DNA from: Clostridia bacterium
GTDB lineage: Bacteria; Bacillota; Peptococcia; DRI-13; SM3-B62
Length of the DNA stretch: 64,000 nt
Assembly (NCBI GenBank): GCA_018433675.1
Contig: JAHDQS010000002.1
Location: 1 to 64,000, forward strand
Direction of reading: 5' to 3'
Under the pieces are notes generated by a model. That model ran no database searches and had not been told where the DNA came from. It saw nothing but the letters and a program-made list of their open reading frames with translations. Shown piece after piece: positions 9,593-19,641 of this stretch (position 1 is its first letter; each line of letters begins with the position of its first letter). The translations under genes were made by a program, and so were the position numbers.

Positions 9593-10849
9593 GTGATTGC
9601 TACGTTAAGGAGTGCATGGAAACTAAGTGATTTGCGTCGCAAGATGCTGTTTACGTTGGCGATGCTGTTGGTATTCCGGGTGGGAGTCCATATCCCCGTG
9701 CCCGGTATCAATACGGATGCGATTGCTGAATTGATTGCTAAAGGGCAGTTGCTGGGCTTTTTTGATATCATTTCCGGTGGTGCGTTCAAGAACTTTTCTA
9801 TCTTCGCCATGAGCATTACGCCGTACATCAATGCTTCGATTATCATGAATTTGCTGACGGTCGTTATACCGTATTTTGAGAGATTGGCCAAGGAAGGGCC
9901 CGAAGGAAGAAAGAAAATGACTGAATATACCCGTTACGGTACGGTCATTCTCGGTTTTATCCAAGCCTTTGGTATCTCGGTGGGCTTGCGTTCGGCCATT
10001 ATTAATCCCAGCTGGCAAATGAGTCTGCTCATAGCGCTTTCTTTAACGGCGGGAACGGCTTTTCTGATGTGGCTCGGCGAACTCATTACCGAAAAAGGAA
10101 TCGGCAACGGCATCTCACTGATTATCTTCGCTGGTATTGTTTCACGGTTGCCGTCAGGTATCTATACGATTTACGATTATCTGCGGACAGGGACGACTAA
10201 TATCTTTGTTATTTTGATGTTTGCGGTAATTGCGCTGGCTGTGATTGCAGCAATTGTCGCCATTCAGGAAGGGCAAAGGCGTATTCCCGTACAGTATGCC
10301 AAAAGGGTTGTCGGCAGAAAGGTGTATGGCGGGCAAAGCACGCACATACCCCTGAAAGTTAACCAGGCCGGGGTTATACCTATTATCTTTGCCATGTCCA
10401 TTATGATGTTTCCCGGTACATTGGCTTCATGGTTTCCGGCAAGCGGTGTAGCAAATTGGGTAGAAAGCGTATTTAATTTTCAAACGGTATGGTACAATGT
10501 AGTGTACGCCCTTTTGATAATCTTCTTTACCTATTTTTATACGGCTATAACCTTTAACCCGGCAGATGTTGCTGATAATATGAAAAAATACGGGGGCTTT
10601 ATTCCAGGTCTCAGGCCCGGAAAACCAACTTCGGATTACATTCAAAAAGTTACCAGCCGCATTACCCTGGCCGGTGCCATGTTTTTGGCTGGTGTTGCTG
10701 TGTTGCCTACGGTGCTGATGACTGTCACTAACTTACCGTTTTACTTTGGTGGTACCAGCTTACTGATTATTGTCGGGGTGGCGCTTGAAACGATGAAGCA
10801 GATTGAATCTAACCTGCTGATGAGGCACTATCAGGGCTTTTTGAAATAG
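9593..10849 (+). CDS. secY: Protein translocase subunit SecY
   Basis: This 418-aa membrane protein of the SecYEG channel has the ten-helix pattern of the family. Clear motifs are GVHIPVPGI, then GGAFKNFSIFAMSITPYINASI and the C-terminal loop with FIPGLRPGKPTSDYI. It starts at GTG 9593 immediately after the rplO stop, with the ribosome binding site GAGGTGAT inside rplO. It exports secretory proteins and inserts membrane proteins. Full length. Confidence 0.97.
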   Translation: MIATLRSAWKLSDLRRKMLFTLAMLLVFRVGVHIPVPGINTDAIAELIAKGQLLGFFDIISGGAFKNFSIFAMSITPYINASIIMNLLTVVIPYFERLAKEGPEGRKKMTEYTRYGTVILGFIQAFGISVGLRSAIINPSWQMSLLIALSLTAGTAFLMWLGELITEKGIGNGISLIIFAGIVSRLPSGIYTIYDYLRTGTTNIFVILMFAVIALAVIAAIVAIQEGQRRIPVQYAKRVVGRKVYGGQSTHIPLKVNQAGVIPIIFAMSIMMFPGTLASWFPASGVANWVESVFNFQTVWYNVVYALLIIFFTYFYTAITFNPADVADNMKKYGGFIPGLRPGKPTSDYIQKVTSRITLAGAMFLAGVAVLPTVLMTVTNLPFYFGGTSLLIIVGVALETMKQIESNLLMRHYQGFLK

Positions 10850-10886
10850 AGAACTTGAAAAACGGGCAAGGAGGTAGAAAAAGAGG

Positions 10887-11540
10887 ATGAGAGTCATCTT
10901 AATGGGGCCGCCTGGGGCGGGTAAAGGGACTCAGGCCGACCTCCTTATAAATAAACTGGGGATACTGCATATTTCCACCGGAGATATGTTTAGAAAAGCC
11001 CTCAAAGAAAAAACGTCCTTAGGTCTGGAAGCAAAAAAGTATATGGACGCAGGGGAGCTTGTGCCAGATAATGTTACAGTAGGAATAGTCAAAGAGAGAC
11101 TGGCAGAACCCGACTGCACAAAGGGTTTCTTGTTGGACGGTTTTCCTCGTACAATACCGCAGGCGGATGCCCTTGGGAGCACTTTAGAGGAATTGGGAGT
11201 AAGCCTGGATAAGGTGATAAATATTGCCGTTGACAGGGATGTCCTCCTGCAAAGGTTGACAGGACGCAGGGTATGTAAGGAGTGTGGCGCTACATTCCAT
11301 GTCGCGTTCAACCCCCCGAAGGCGAAAGATGTCTGCGATGATTGCGGCGGAGGGCTCTATCAGAGGAGCGATGATACGGTTGAAACTGTTAATAATCGTT
11401 TGCTGGTTTATGAAGAGCAAACCGCACCGCTGATTGATTATTATAGAAAAAAAGACCTTTTGTTGGAAGTAAACGGTGATCAGGAAGTAGAACAGGTGAC
11501 AGATGATATTTTGCGGGCTTTGGGAAGAGTGAAGGCATGA
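10887..11540 (+). CDS. adk: Adenylate kinase
   Basis: This 217-aa long-form adenylate kinase has the P-loop [11 protein letters not shown], the NMP-binding helix region and a LID with a zinc-ligand set (CKEC around residue 130 and CDDC about 20 residues on). It interconverts AMP+ATP and 2 ADP. The zinc LID is normal in Gram-positives. It overlaps map by 4 bases (ATGA), as is usual in this operon. Confidence 0.97.
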   Translation: MRVILMGPPGAGKGTQADLLINKLGILHISTGDMFRKALKEKTSLGLEAKKYMDAGELVPDNVTVGIVKERLAEPDCTKGFLLDGFPRTIPQADALGSTLEELGVSLDKVINIAVDRDVLLQRLTGRRVCKECGATFHVAFNPPKAKDVCDDCGGGLYQRSDDTVETVNNRLLVYEEQTAPLIDYYRKKDLLLEVNGDQEVEQVTDDILRALGRVKA

Positions 11541-12283
11541 TTATTTTAAAATCCGAAAGAGAATTGCGGTATTTGTACGATGCCGGGCAAGTGGTAGCTA
11601 AAACACATCAAGAGGTTGCCAAAGCTGTAAGACCAGGCGTAACGACAAAAGAGCTGGACGATATTGCTGAGGATTATATCGTTAAATGTCAAGCAATACC
11701 AGCATTCAAAGGTTATGGAGGGTTTCCTGCAACCATCTGTGCTTCTATCAATGAAGAGGTTGTACACGGGATTCCCAGCAGTTTAAGACAGGTAAAAACT
11801 GGTGATATTATTAGTATCGATATCGGAGCTACTCTCAACGGCTTTGTGGGTGATGCGGCTGCTACCCTACCGGTGGGCGATGTGGATGATGAAGTAAAAA
11901 GGCTGCTGGCCGTTACCGAAAGGTCTCTGTATCAGGGAATAGAAAAAGCACTGGTGAATAACAGGTTGTCGGATATATCACATGCCGTCCAATCTTATGT
12001 GGAAAACAACAACTTTTCTGTTGTCCGTGATTATGTTGGGCATGGTATAGGCAGGAATATGCATGAAGAGCCCCAGGTGCCTAATTTCGGGATGCCGGGA
12101 CGGGGACCTAGGCTGAAAGCCGGGATGGCTATTGCGATTGAACCGATGGTTAATATGGGGACATATGAGGTTGAAACGTTACAGGATAACTGGACGGTTG
12201 TTACATGTGATAGGAAGTGGTCCGCACATTTTGAACATAGTATTGCGATCACGGAAAAAGGCCCTTGGATATTGACCGGTTAA
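11537..12283 (+). CDS. map: Methionine aminopeptidase, type I
   Basis: This 248-aa type Ia enzyme removes N-terminal methionine from nascent proteins. The five metal ligands are recognisable: Asp in SIDIGA, Asp in FVGDAA, His in [12 protein letters not shown], Glu in AIEPMV and Glu in FEHSIAIT. It starts within the adk stop (ATGA). No KOW-domain gene lies between map and infA, unlike in some relatives. Confidence 0.97.
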   Translation: MIILKSERELRYLYDAGQVVAKTHQEVAKAVRPGVTTKELDDIAEDYIVKCQAIPAFKGYGGFPATICASINEEVVHGIPSSLRQVKTGDIISIDIGATLNGFVGDAAATLPVGDVDDEVKRLLAVTERSLYQGIEKALVNNRLSDISHAVQSYVENNNFSVVRDYVGHGIGRNMHEEPQVPNFGMPGRGPRLKAGMAIAIEPMVNMGTYEVETLQDNWTVVTCDRKWSAHFEHSIAITEKGPWILTG

Positions 12284-12341
12284 AGATATTGTTATATAAA
12301 GAGACAAGATGAAGGTTCTGAGGATAGGAGGTTGGTACCCC

Positions 12342-12560
12342 ATGTCCAAACAGGATGTAATTGAGGTTGAAGGTACAGTGCTGGAACCGCTTCCGAACGC
12401 AATGTTTAGGGTTGAGTTGTCTAACGGACATAAGATCCTGGCACACGTTTCGGGAAAAATCAGGATGAACTTTATCCGTATATTACCTGGGGACCGGGTT
12501 ACGGTTGAGTTGTCCCCCTACGATTTGACTCGGGGACGGATTACTTACCGGTTTAAGTAA
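12342..12560 (+). CDS. infA: Translation initiation factor IF-1
   Basis: This 72-aa S1-like OB-fold protein has the IF-1 core [21 protein letters not shown] and ends with GRITYRFK. It occupies the A site during initiation. ATG 12342 is preceded by GATAGGAGGTTGGTAC. An in-frame ATG at 12309 would add residues not seen in the family. Confidence 0.96.
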   Translation: MSKQDVIEVEGTVLEPLPNAMFRVELSNGHKILAHVSGKIRMNFIRILPGDRVTVELSPYDLTRGRITYRFK

Positions 12561-12577
12561 GGTACCTCTTTAAATAA

Positions 12578-12718
<141 letters not shown>

Positions 12719-12729
12719 GAGGTGTGCAA

Positions 12730-13101
12730 ATGGCAAGGATTGCAGGTGTTGACCTGCCTCGTGAGAAGCGGGTTGAGATTGGTTTAACCTATATTCTGGG
12801 TATCGGCAGGTCACTAGCAAAGGAAATACTGGCTAAAACGGCTATCAATCCCGATACCAGAATAAAGGATCTAACTGAAGATGAAGTAGCTAAACTGCGT
12901 GACGTTATTGATAAGGAATACAAAGTTGAAGGTGACCTAAGGCGGGATGTGTCGTTAAATATTAAACGCTTAATGGAAATCGGCTGTTATCGTGGTTTAA
13001 GACACCGTCGTGGGCTCCCCGTCCGTGGACAGAAGACTAAAACTAACGCCCGTACACGTAAAGGACCCAGCAGAACTGTTGGGATCAAACGGAAAAAGTA
13101 A
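12730..13101 (+). CDS. rpsM: 30S ribosomal protein S13
   Basis: This 123-aa protein has the S13 opening [22 protein letters not shown] and the C-terminal [19 protein letters not shown]. It contacts P-site tRNA and bridges to the 50S. ATG 12730 is preferred to the GTG at 12724 because AGGAGG (12717-12722) is then well spaced. Confidence 0.96.
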   Translation: MARIAGVDLPREKRVEIGLTYILGIGRSLAKEILAKTAINPDTRIKDLTEDEVAKLRDVIDKEYKVEGDLRRDVSLNIKRLMEIGCYRGLRHRRGLPVRGQKTKTNARTRKGPSRTVGIKRKK

Positions 13102-13122
13102 AGAGGGGGGGAATAGAAAAAC

Positions 13123-13518
13123 ATGGCGAAGAAAACAAGAAGTACTCGTGTAAGACGGCGGGAACGTAAGAATATCGAGCAGGGTGTTGCGCATATTCAA
13201 TCAACTTTTAATAATACTGTCGTGACGATTGCCGATACAGGTGGTAACGCTATATCTTGGGCAAGTGCCGGACAAATGGGTTTTAAAGGATCAAGAAAGA
13301 GCACGCCCTTTGCGGCACAAATGGCCGCAGAGCAGGCAGCTAAAGCAGCGATGGAACATGGAATGCGTGAGGTGGAGTGTTTTGTTAAAGGGCCCGGAGC
13401 CGGACGGGAAGCTGCTATTCGTTCACTGCAGGCAGCAGGGTTGGAGGTCAGCGTAATTAGAGATGTTACGCCTATTCCTCATAACGGTTGTCGTCCGCCT
13501 AAACGCAGAAGAGTCTAA
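13123..13518 (+). CDS. rpsK: 30S ribosomal protein S11
   Basis: This 131-aa protein has the S11 motifs [16 protein letters not shown] and [23 protein letters not shown]. It lies on the 30S platform near the Shine-Dalgarno helix. It is preceded by a purine-rich GAGGGGGGGAATAG sequence. Another open frame inside this gene is spurious. Confidence 0.97.
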   Translation: MAKKTRSTRVRRRERKNIEQGVAHIQSTFNNTVVTIADTGGNAISWASAGQMGFKGSRKSTPFAAQMAAEQAAKAAMEHGMREVECFVKGPGAGREAAIRSLQAAGLEVSVIRDVTPIPHNGCRPPKRRRV

Positions 13519-13533
13519 GGAGGTGTTAGATAT

Positions 13534-14160
13534 ATGGCAAGATATACGGGACCTGTCTGCAGATTGTGTCGTCGTGAAGGCATTAAACTGTATTTAAAGG
13601 GTGACCGCTGTTATACGGAAAAATGTGCTATTGACCGGAGGGCTTATGCGCCGGGTCAGCATGGACAGAGTCGGAAAAAGGTGTCGGAGTACGGATTACA
13701 GTTAAGGGAAAAGCAGAAAGCCCGCCGGATATATGGTGTGTTGGAGAAGCAATTCAGATTATATTTCAAGGAGGCCGACCGCCAAGTAGGGATTACCGGT
13801 GAGAACCTTCTTCGGATTCTGGAAAGGCGTTTGGACAACGTGGTTTACCGGCTCGGTTTTGCGGCGTCCAGAAATGAAGCTCGTCAGTTAGTTAGGCATA
13901 ATCATTTTACACTTAACGGTCATAAGGCCAATATACCGTCAATACAAGTAAAGGCCGGGGACATTATTCAAGTAAAAGAAAAAAGTCTTAAATCGCCTAA
14001 ATTTCAAGAGATAAAAGAAGTTGCAGCTCAAAAAACTCCGCCTGCTTGGCTGGAACTCGATAGTGAACAGTTGACCGGAAAGGTTTTAGAACTGCCCGCC
14101 AGAGAGCAGATCGATCTTCCGATAGAGGAGCACTTGATCGTTGAATTGTATTCAAGGTAG
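13534..14160 (+). CDS. rpsD: 30S ribosomal protein S4, cysteine-containing form
   Basis: This 208-aa protein has the N-terminal cysteines VCRLCRREG...[11 protein letters not shown], a putative zinc site, and an S4 RNA-binding domain with [22 protein letters not shown]4 initiates 16S assembly and can autoregulate the alpha operon. It lies between rpsK and rpoA as expected. Confidence 0.97.
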   Translation: MARYTGPVCRLCRREGIKLYLKGDRCYTEKCAIDRRAYAPGQHGQSRKKVSEYGLQLREKQKARRIYGVLEKQFRLYFKEADRQVGITGENLLRILERRLDNVVYRLGFAASRNEARQLVRHNHFTLNGHKANIPSIQVKAGDIIQVKEKSLKSPKFQEIKEVAAQKTPPAWLELDSEQLTGKVLELPAREQIDLPIEEHLIVELYSR

Positions 14161-14220
14161 GTTTGTCGTGTTATTGTTGTTAACTGGTAGAATGTTAGGA
14201 TCAAGTGGGAGGGTTAGCCT

Positions 14221-15168
14221 ATGATTGAAATTGAAAAGCCTAGGATTGAATGCGTGGAGATGGATGAGAATAATACCTACGCGAGATTTGTCGTGGAGCC
14301 TTTAGAAAGGGGTTTCGGAATCACCTTGGGCAACTCATTACGTAGGGTTTTACTGTCCTCGCTTCCTGGGGCTGCCGTTACTTCCGTAAAAATTGAAGGC
14401 GTACTGCATGAGTTTTCAACAATTCCGGGTGTAGTGGAAGATGTTACAGATATCATACTGAACCTGAAAATGTTGGCTTTGAAGGTATATGCGGATGAAC
14501 CTGTTGTCTTGAGATTGGATGTCAATGGACCGGGTGAGGTACTGGCTGATGACATTGAAAAAAACAGTCAAGTGGAAATACTGAATCCGGATCTGCATAT
14601 CGCCGCTATGGAAGAAGATGCTCATTTAGTTATGGAAATAACTGTTGAGAGGGGACGTGGGTATCGCCCGTCGGAAAAGAATAAAAAGGAAGACCAGGTT
14701 ATTGGAGTAATTCCTGTTGATTCAATTTTTTCACCGGTTCGTAAGGTCAATTATGCTGTAACAGACACCCGGGTCGGGCAAATAACCGATTATGACAAGT
14801 TATCGATAGAGGTATGGTCAAACGGTTCAATTGTTCCCGATGAGGCTGTCAGTTTGTCTGCAAAAATCCTTAACGATCATCTCAAACTCTTTATCGGTTT
14901 GACCGAAAAAATCAGTGATGTTGAGATTATGGTGGAAAAGGAAGAAGAGGAAAAAGATAAGATTTTGGATATGAGCATTGAAGAACTGGATCTTTCGGTA
15001 CGTTCCTATAATTGTTTAAAGCGTGCAGGAATCAATTCGGTCGGAGAACTGATAACCAAAACAGAAGATGAAATGATGAAGGTTAGGAATCTGGGCAAAA
15101 AGTCCTTAGAGGAAGTCGATGAAAAATTGGATTCTCTGGGTTTAAGCCTCAGAAAGCCGGAAGAATAA
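14221..15168 (+). CDS. rpoA: DNA-directed RNA polymerase alpha subunit
   Basis: This 315-aa protein has the N-terminal dimerisation domain ([28 protein letters not shown]) and an acidic linker near residues 235-250. The C-terminal DNA/activator-binding domain has [17 protein letters not shown] and the helix-hairpin-helix [10 protein letters not shown]. It is the assembly platform of RNA polymerase. Full length; ATG 14221 follows GGGAGGG. Confidence 0.98.
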   Translation: MIEIEKPRIECVEMDENNTYARFVVEPLERGFGITLGNSLRRVLLSSLPGAAVTSVKIEGVLHEFSTIPGVVEDVTDIILNLKMLALKVYADEPVVLRLDVNGPGEVLADDIEKNSQVEILNPDLHIAAMEEDAHLVMEITVERGRGYRPSEKNKKEDQVIGVIPVDSIFSPVRKVNYAVTDTRVGQITDYDKLSIEVWSNGSIVPDEAVSLSAKILNDHLKLFIGLTEKISDVEIMVEKEEEEKDKILDMSIEELDLSVRSYNCLKRAGINSVGELITKTEDEMMKVRNLGKKSLEEVDEKLDSLGLSLRKPEE

Positions 15169-15206
15169 GGATAAGCACGAAATGAAACTGCAAAGGGGGT
15201 TTGAAC

Positions 15207-15545
15207 ATGGCCTATAGAAAGCTTGGGCGCAATACCGGGCAGCGTCGCGCCATGATGAGGAGCATTACAACTGCCCTCTTGAAAACCGGTCGTATTGAAA
15301 CAACAGAACCCAAAGCTAAAGAATTGAAAAGTATTGCCGAAAAAATGATAACCCTGGGCAAAAGAGGGGACTTGCATTCTCGTCGTATTGTAGCCGCATA
15401 TCTGATGGATGAAGATGTCGTCAAAGACCTCTTTGATAATATTAGCAAAAAGTATTCGGAACGCCCCGGAGGTTATACGCGAATCATCAAGGCCGGCAAC
15501 CGCCGCGGCGATGCAGCATCCATGGTGATTGTAGAATTGGTGTAA
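15207..15545 (+). CDS. rplQ: 50S ribosomal protein L17
   Basis: This 112-aa protein opens [19 protein letters not shown] and ends in the L17 motif [28 protein letters not shown] 15207 follows AAGGGGG; an in-frame TTG at 15201 is less likely. It is the last gene of the ribosomal run and is followed by a hairpin terminator. Confidence 0.96.
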   Translation: MAYRKLGRNTGQRRAMMRSITTALLKTGRIETTEPKAKELKSIAEKMITLGKRGDLHSRRIVAAYLMDEDVVKDLFDNISKKYSERPGGYTRIIKAGNRRGDAASMVIVELV

Positions 15546-15578
15546 GCGGGTTTTGTCAGTGTATACGAATCAGAGGTC

Positions 15579-15638
15579 AGGAAAACCGAAACCCTTAACC
15601 TGATATGGTTAAGATTTGGCTTTCCTGGTTTTTGTTTT
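15579..15638 (+). terminator. Terminator after rplQ
   Basis: AGGAAAACCG...CCTTAACC (15579-15600) pairs imperfectly with GGTTAAGATTTGGCTTTCCT (15607-15626) around the loop TGATAT. T-rich TGGTTTTTGTTTT follows. It closes the ribosomal operon before the ECF module. The stem has mismatches in the middle, so some read-through into ecfA1 is possible. Confidence 0.65.
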
Positions 15639-15689
15639 GACCTGCCTCAACGACAGGTGGCGTTAGCCCGTTTTTAGGCAAAGAATAGC

Positions 15690-16529
15690 GTGGTGAGAAA
15701 AGTGATAGAAATAAAAAACCTTATACACCGTTACAATTCATCGCAGGACGGGATTGTTATAGAAGCTTTAAAAGGCGTAGACCTGCATGTGGCAAAAGGG
15801 GAATTTTTGGCCGTAATAGGGCATAACGGGTCAGGGAAATCAACTCTGGCCAAACACTTAAATGCGCTTTTGTTGCCTCATGAGGGTAGTGTTACTATAA
15901 ATGGGCTGGATACACGGAAAAAGGAAGATACCTGGGCTATCAGGCAACAAGTTGGGATGGTCTTTCAGAATCCTGATAACCAGCTGGTAGCAGCAACAGT
16001 TGAGGAAGATACTGCTTTTGGGCCGGAGAATTTAGGAATAGAGCCTGTCGAGATACGTAGACTGGTTGATGATTCGTTAGAAAGAGTGGGTCTCTCCTCC
16101 TTCCATAAGAGGGCCCCCCATTTGCTTTCCGGGGGACAAAAGCAAAGAGTCGCTATCGCGGGCATCATTGCCATGCGGCCTAATGTTTTAGTACTTGACG
16201 AGCCGACAGCCATGCTGGATCCGACCGGGAGAAAAGAGGTAATGGCGACGGTGTCGGCCTTAAATAAAGAGGAAGGGTTAACGGTTGTTCACATAACTCA
16301 CTTTATGGAGGAAGCCGTATTCGCTGACCGCGTCGTTGTAATGTCTGAGGGCCTGATCGCTATGGAAGGAACTCCGCGAGAAATCTTTTCCCGCGTTGAA
16401 GAAATAAAAAGGCTGCGTCTGGACGTGCCCCAAATTGCCGAATTAAACGGCTGCTTGGCAAAAGAAGGTCTTTTATTGCCCCCTGGTATCCTTACCCTGG
16501 AAGAAATGGTGGTGGCTCTATGTCAATAG
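15690..16529 (+). CDS. ecfA1: ECF transporter ATPase EcfA1
   Basis: This 279-aa ABC ATPase of an energy-coupling factor transporter has Walker A GHNGSGKSTLAKHL, the Q-loop FQNPDNQLVAATVEEDTAFGPEN typical of EcfA proteins, signature LSGGQKQRVAIA and Walker B VLVLDEPTAMLDP. It pairs with EcfA2 and EcfT to power uptake of vitamins or metals by separate S components. GTG 15690 or GTG 15702 could start it; GGTGAG at 15692-15697 favours the latter. It overlaps ecfA2 by 10 bases. No S-component gene is adjacent, so the group II (shared) arrangement is inferred. Confidence 0.94.
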   Translation: MVRKVIEIKNLIHRYNSSQDGIVIEALKGVDLHVAKGEFLAVIGHNGSGKSTLAKHLNALLLPHEGSVTINGLDTRKKEDTWAIRQQVGMVFQNPDNQLVAATVEEDTAFGPENLGIEPVEIRRLVDDSLERVGLSSFHKRAPHLLSGGQKQRVAIAGIIAMRPNVLVLDEPTAMLDPTGRKEVMATVSALNKEEGLTVVHITHFMEEAVFADRVVVMSEGLIAMEGTPREIFSRVEEIKRLRLDVPQIAELNGCLAKEGLLLPPGILTLEEMVVALCQ

Positions 16530-17386
16530 TGCTAACAGGGGTAAGTCATACATACAGTCCCAATTCTCCTTATGAAATGAAGGCCATAAAAAATATTGAC
16601 CTGGAAATAACTGAAGGGGAAATAATCGGGCTGATAGGGCATACCGGTTCTGGTAAATCGACCCTGATCCAACATTTTAACGGCCTGCTTAAACCGACAG
16701 AAGGTCGAGTGCTGGTAGATGGTGTTGATATCGTCAAAAAAGGCGTAAAGCTGAAGGATATCAGAAAAAAGGTAGGACTGGTTTTTCAATATCCGGAGCA
16801 TCAATTGTTTGAAGAGACCGTTTACAAAGATATTGCCTTCGGTCCTAAGAATATCGGACTCGATCAAGAGAAAACAAAAAGCCGTGTTAGGAAAGCTATG
16901 AAGATGGTTGACTTGGACTATGCAAAATACCGCGATATCTCGCCCTTTACCTTAAGCGGGGGAGAAAAAAGGAGAGTAGCTCTGGCCGGTGTATTAGCCA
17001 TGCAGCCAAAGTATCTGGTGTTGGACGAACCCACCGCCGGACTCGATCCCAGAGGCAGGGATGAAATATTGAGGCATGTCACAGAATTGCATCGACGGGA
17101 AAACATGACAATAGTAATTGTCTCTCACAGCATGGATGATATTGCTCGGCTGGTTGACAGATTAATCGTAATCAATCAGGGAGAGTTGGTATATAACGAT
17201 AGGACTCGTGAGTGTTTTGCACAGTATGAAGAATTAAAAAGAATCGGATTGGATGTACCGACAATGACGGCGTTGATGCTACGGCTTGCCGAAAAGGGCT
17301 GGCCGGTCCGGACAGATATCTTAACGATAAAAGAAGCAAAAGAGGAAATACTGCGGGTAGTGAGAGGGGGAGCGGCAGATGCTTAA
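16520..17386 (+). CDS. ecfA2: ECF transporter ATPase EcfA2
   Basis: This 288-aa ABC ATPase partners EcfA1. Motifs are Walker A GHTGSGKSTLIQHF, Q-loop FQYPEHQLFEETVYKDIAFGPKN, signature LSGGEKRRVALAG and Walker B YLVLDEPTAGLDP. The EcfA2-type Q-loop (YPEHQLFEETV) distinguishes it from EcfA1. It overlaps both neighbours (10 bases with ecfA1, 8 with ecfT), so the three are translated together. Confidence 0.94.
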   Translation: MSIVLTGVSHTYSPNSPYEMKAIKNIDLEITEGEIIGLIGHTGSGKSTLIQHFNGLLKPTEGRVLVDGVDIVKKGVKLKDIRKKVGLVFQYPEHQLFEETVYKDIAFGPKNIGLDQEKTKSRVRKAMKMVDLDYAKYRDISPFTLSGGEKRRVALAGVLAMQPKYLVLDEPTAGLDPRGRDEILRHVTELHRRENMTIVIVSHSMDDIARLVDRLIVINQGELVYNDRTRECFAQYEELKRIGLDVPTMTALMLRLAEKGWPVRTDILTIKEAKEEILRVVRGGAADA

Positions 17387-18173
17387 GGATATCACTATCG
17401 GTCAGTATGTACCGGGGATTTCTTTCATACACCGGCTGGACCCCCGAACAAAAATAGTGGCGGTTTTTCTCTATATGGCAGCTCTCTTCGCCTCGGGTGA
17501 CAGTACAGGATATTTAGTGGTAACAGTGTTTACTATCAGTATGGTCTTTCTTTCCAAGGTGCCCTGGCTGATGATAATTAAAGGGATCCGACCGTTGTGG
17601 ATTATTTTGGTACTGACTATGGGACTGCACCTTTTTTTGACTCAAGGTGATATTATCTGGCAAATGGGATTCGTCAAAATCACTCAGCAGGGTTTGCGGC
17701 AAGGCGTATTCATGACGTTGCGGCTTGTTTATTTGGTTACCATAACCTCGCTTCTGACTCTTACCACAACACCGATTGCTCTTACCGACGGAATTGAAAG
17801 CGTGCTTAAAGCCCTGTTTGTACCGGTCGCTCATGAATTGGCTATGATGATGACTATTGCACTTCGCTTTATACCTACTTTGATTGAGGAAACCGAAAAA
17901 ATTATGAAGGCCCAAATGGCTCGGGGAGCCGATTTTGACAGTGGTGGTATCGTATCCAGGGCCAAAAGCCTGATCCCGCTCTTGGTACCATTGTTTTTAA
18001 GCTCGTTTAGGAGAGCGGACGAGCTGGCGATGGCGATGGAAGCCAGGTGTTATCGGGGCGGAGAAAACAGAACCAGGATGAAGCAACTGCAAATGACAGG
18101 CCTTGATTACATGGCCTTTATCATCGTTTTTGTCTTGTTAATTGTTTGTATAATAATTCGTTTTTGGATGTGA
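17379..18173 (+). CDS. ecfT: ECF transporter transmembrane protein EcfT
   Basis: This 264-aa integral membrane protein has about six hydrophobic segments. The cytoplasmic coupling region (MARGADFDSGG, then FRRADELAMAMEARCYRGG) carries the two arginine-containing motifs that contact the ATPases; the second is ARC rather than the commoner ARG. It links the ATPases to interchangeable substrate-binding S proteins. It overlaps ecfA2, and truA begins four bases after its stop. Confidence 0.93.
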   Translation: MLKDITIGQYVPGISFIHRLDPRTKIVAVFLYMAALFASGDSTGYLVVTVFTISMVFLSKVPWLMIIKGIRPLWIILVLTMGLHLFLTQGDIIWQMGFVKITQQGLRQGVFMTLRLVYLVTITSLLTLTTTPIALTDGIESVLKALFVPVAHELAMMMTIALRFIPTLIEETEKIMKAQMARGADFDSGGIVSRAKSLIPLLVPLFLSSFRRADELAMAMEARCYRGGENRTRMKQLQMTGLDYMAFIIVFVLLIVCIIIRFWM

Positions 18174-18177
18174 AAAG

Positions 18178-18924
18178 GTGCGTAATATTAAATTAACCCT
18201 TTCTTATGACGGCGGCGGGTATCATGGTTTTCAAAAACAAAAAGGAACCGGCCTGCCGACAATTCAAGAGGAACTGGAAAAAGCGCTGAGCATTCTTGCC
18301 CAGGAGAGTATAGCAGTGATAGGTTCCGGACGGACGGATGCGGGTGTACACGCCAAAGGTCAAGTCGCAAACTTCAAAAGCAGTATGCGGATACCGGCGG
18401 AAAGGCTCCCTTTGGCGCTCAATTCTCTGTTGCCTCGTGACATTGTTGTTTTCAAGGCGGAAGATGTCTCTTGCGATTTCCATGCCAGGTATGATGCTAA
18501 AAGAAAAACGTATTGCTATACCATATACAATGACAGCTGCTTGAGCCCCTTCTGGCGGCGCTATGCCTATCATGTGCCGGGAAAGTTGAAACTGGAGGAA
18601 ATGTCGGCGGCTGCTCGTTTCTTTTTGGGAGAACATGATTTTCATGGATTCTGTGCTAAGGATACGGCAGTAAAGGATTTCGTCAGAACGATTGATGAAT
18701 GCAGCGTAAAAAAAGACGATGAGATCATCAGAATTATCGTCGCGGGGGATGGTTTTTTATATAATATGGTCAGAATCATGGTGGGAACCATCCTGGAGAT
18801 AGGGAAAGGAAAGCGGAAGCCGCAAGATGTAGCTTATCTTTTACAAAAGGGGGTCCGGGAAGAAGCAGGAATGACCCTGCCATCTTGCGGGCTTTGTCTT
18901 CAAAAGGTTGAATACCCCAGCTAA
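18178..18924 (+). CDS. truA: tRNA pseudouridine(38-40) synthase
   Basis: This 248-aa TruA enzyme has the catalytic aspartate in GSGRTDAGVHAKGQVANF (near residue 50) and the C-terminal motif GDGFLYNMVRIMVGTILEIGKGK. It modifies the tRNA anticodon arm. It starts at GTG 18178 after AAAAGGT and sits in the conserved ecfT-truA-rplM neighbourhood, here interrupted by a stress protein gene. Confidence 0.95.
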   Translation: MRNIKLTLSYDGGGYHGFQKQKGTGLPTIQEELEKALSILAQESIAVIGSGRTDAGVHAKGQVANFKSSMRIPAERLPLALNSLLPRDIVVFKAEDVSCDFHARYDAKRKTYCYTIYNDSCLSPFWRRYAYHVPGKLKLEEMSAAARFFLGEHDFHGFCAKDTAVKDFVRTIDECSVKKDDEIIRIIVAGDGFLYNMVRIMVGTILEIGKGKRKPQDVAYLLQKGVREEAGMTLPSCGLCLQKVEYPS

Positions 18925-18955
18925 GTCATTTCGTTTACCGGATAAAAAAACTTCT

Positions 18956-18991
18956 ATTAGTGTTGAACTAATGGAACTTAATGTTTATAAT
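18956..18991 (+). promoter_or_regulatory. Promoter with overlapping inverted repeat upstream of the stress protein gene
   Basis: TTGAAC (18963-18968) and TATAAT (18986-18991) are 17 bases apart, an excellent sigma-A-type promoter. A perfect 6-bp inverted repeat, ATTAGT-gttga-ACTAAT (18956-18972), covers the -35 box and could be a repressor site. The operator role is inferred from position only. Confidence 0.6.
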
Positions 18992-19030
18992 TTAATAAGC
19001 CACAAAATAAGGTGAAAAAGGGAGTTATCA

Positions 19031-19453
19031 ATGATGTTTAAAAGAATCATGGTTGCTGTAGACGGCTCAGAAAATTCTTATTTGGCGGTTGATAACGCAG
19101 TGGGTATGGCCGGGTTAAACAATGGAAAAATCGATGTTATTAGCGTGGTCCCTCAGAATATGCATGTATGGTCTGATAGTTCAAATGCGGAGTATCTGAA
19201 TTACAGAAAGAAGCATTATAAGGAAATCCACTCGCAGGTCGCAGAAAAAATGAAAAAGGCCGGTGTTGAATACACGTCAATTATTAAGAATGGTCATATC
19301 GGTTCAACGATTTGTGAAGAGGCGGAAAAACTTGACGCGGACGTCATTGTTATTGGCAGCCGAGGCCTAAGTAACGTCAGTAGGGTCATACTGGGAAGTG
19401 TGAGCAGTTATGTAGCGGCGAGTGCTAAATGTTCGGTCCTTATTGTCAAGTAG
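19031..19453 (+). CDS. Universal stress protein (UspA family)
   Basis: This 140-aa Usp domain starts FKRIMVAVDGSENSYLAVDNA and ends with the ATP-binding signature GSRGLSNVSRVILGSVS followed by SVLIVK. Family members bind ATP and support survival in stress; the exact role varies. It has its own promoter and lies between truA and rplM, where relatives usually have no gene, so it looks like a local insertion. ATG 19034 is an alternative start. Confidence 0.9.
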   Translation: MMFKRIMVAVDGSENSYLAVDNAVGMAGLNNGKIDVISVVPQNMHVWSDSSNAEYLNYRKKHYKEIHSQVAEKMKKAGVEYTSIIKNGHIGSTICEEAEKLDADVIVIGSRGLSNVSRVILGSVSSYVAASAKCSVLIVK

Positions 19454-19523
19454 GATATTGGAAAGGTTGCGACTAGTATCAGAAACACATGTGAGTACAG
19501 TTGCCGCGTGAGTACGGTTGTCC

Positions 19524-19552
19524 TTGACACGTCAGGCGGCGTGTATTAAAAT
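19524..19552 (+). promoter_or_regulatory. Promoter of rplM-rpsI
   Basis: TTGACA (19524-19529) and TAAAAT (19547-19552) are separated by 17 bases. Two near-identical 15-base direct repeats (19491-19505 and 19508-19522, consensus GTGAGTACxGTTG) abut its upstream side. This is the strongest-looking promoter in the first 40 kb. Confidence 0.75.
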
Positions 19553-19557
19553 ACTTG

Positions 19558-19641
19558 CATGGGTTTAATTCAGGTTATTTGTTGATTCCACCAGCCCCGG
19601 GATCAATCGATATAAACAAAATGTGTAGGAGGGAACTGAAA
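19558..19641 (+). promoter_or_regulatory. Leader of rplM (candidate L13-type leader)
   Basis: About 80 untranslated bases lie between the promoter and the rplM start and end in AGGAGGG (19627-19633). Firmicute rplM genes often carry a short autoregulatory L13 leader at this place. I cannot confirm the consensus fold by eye, so this rests on position and length. Confidence 0.35.

Noticed and set aside
19491-19522. Two-copy GTGAGTAC repeat as a CRISPR or mobile element sign
   Set aside because: Only two adjacent imperfect copies of 15 bases next to a promoter; no spacer structure or further copies.
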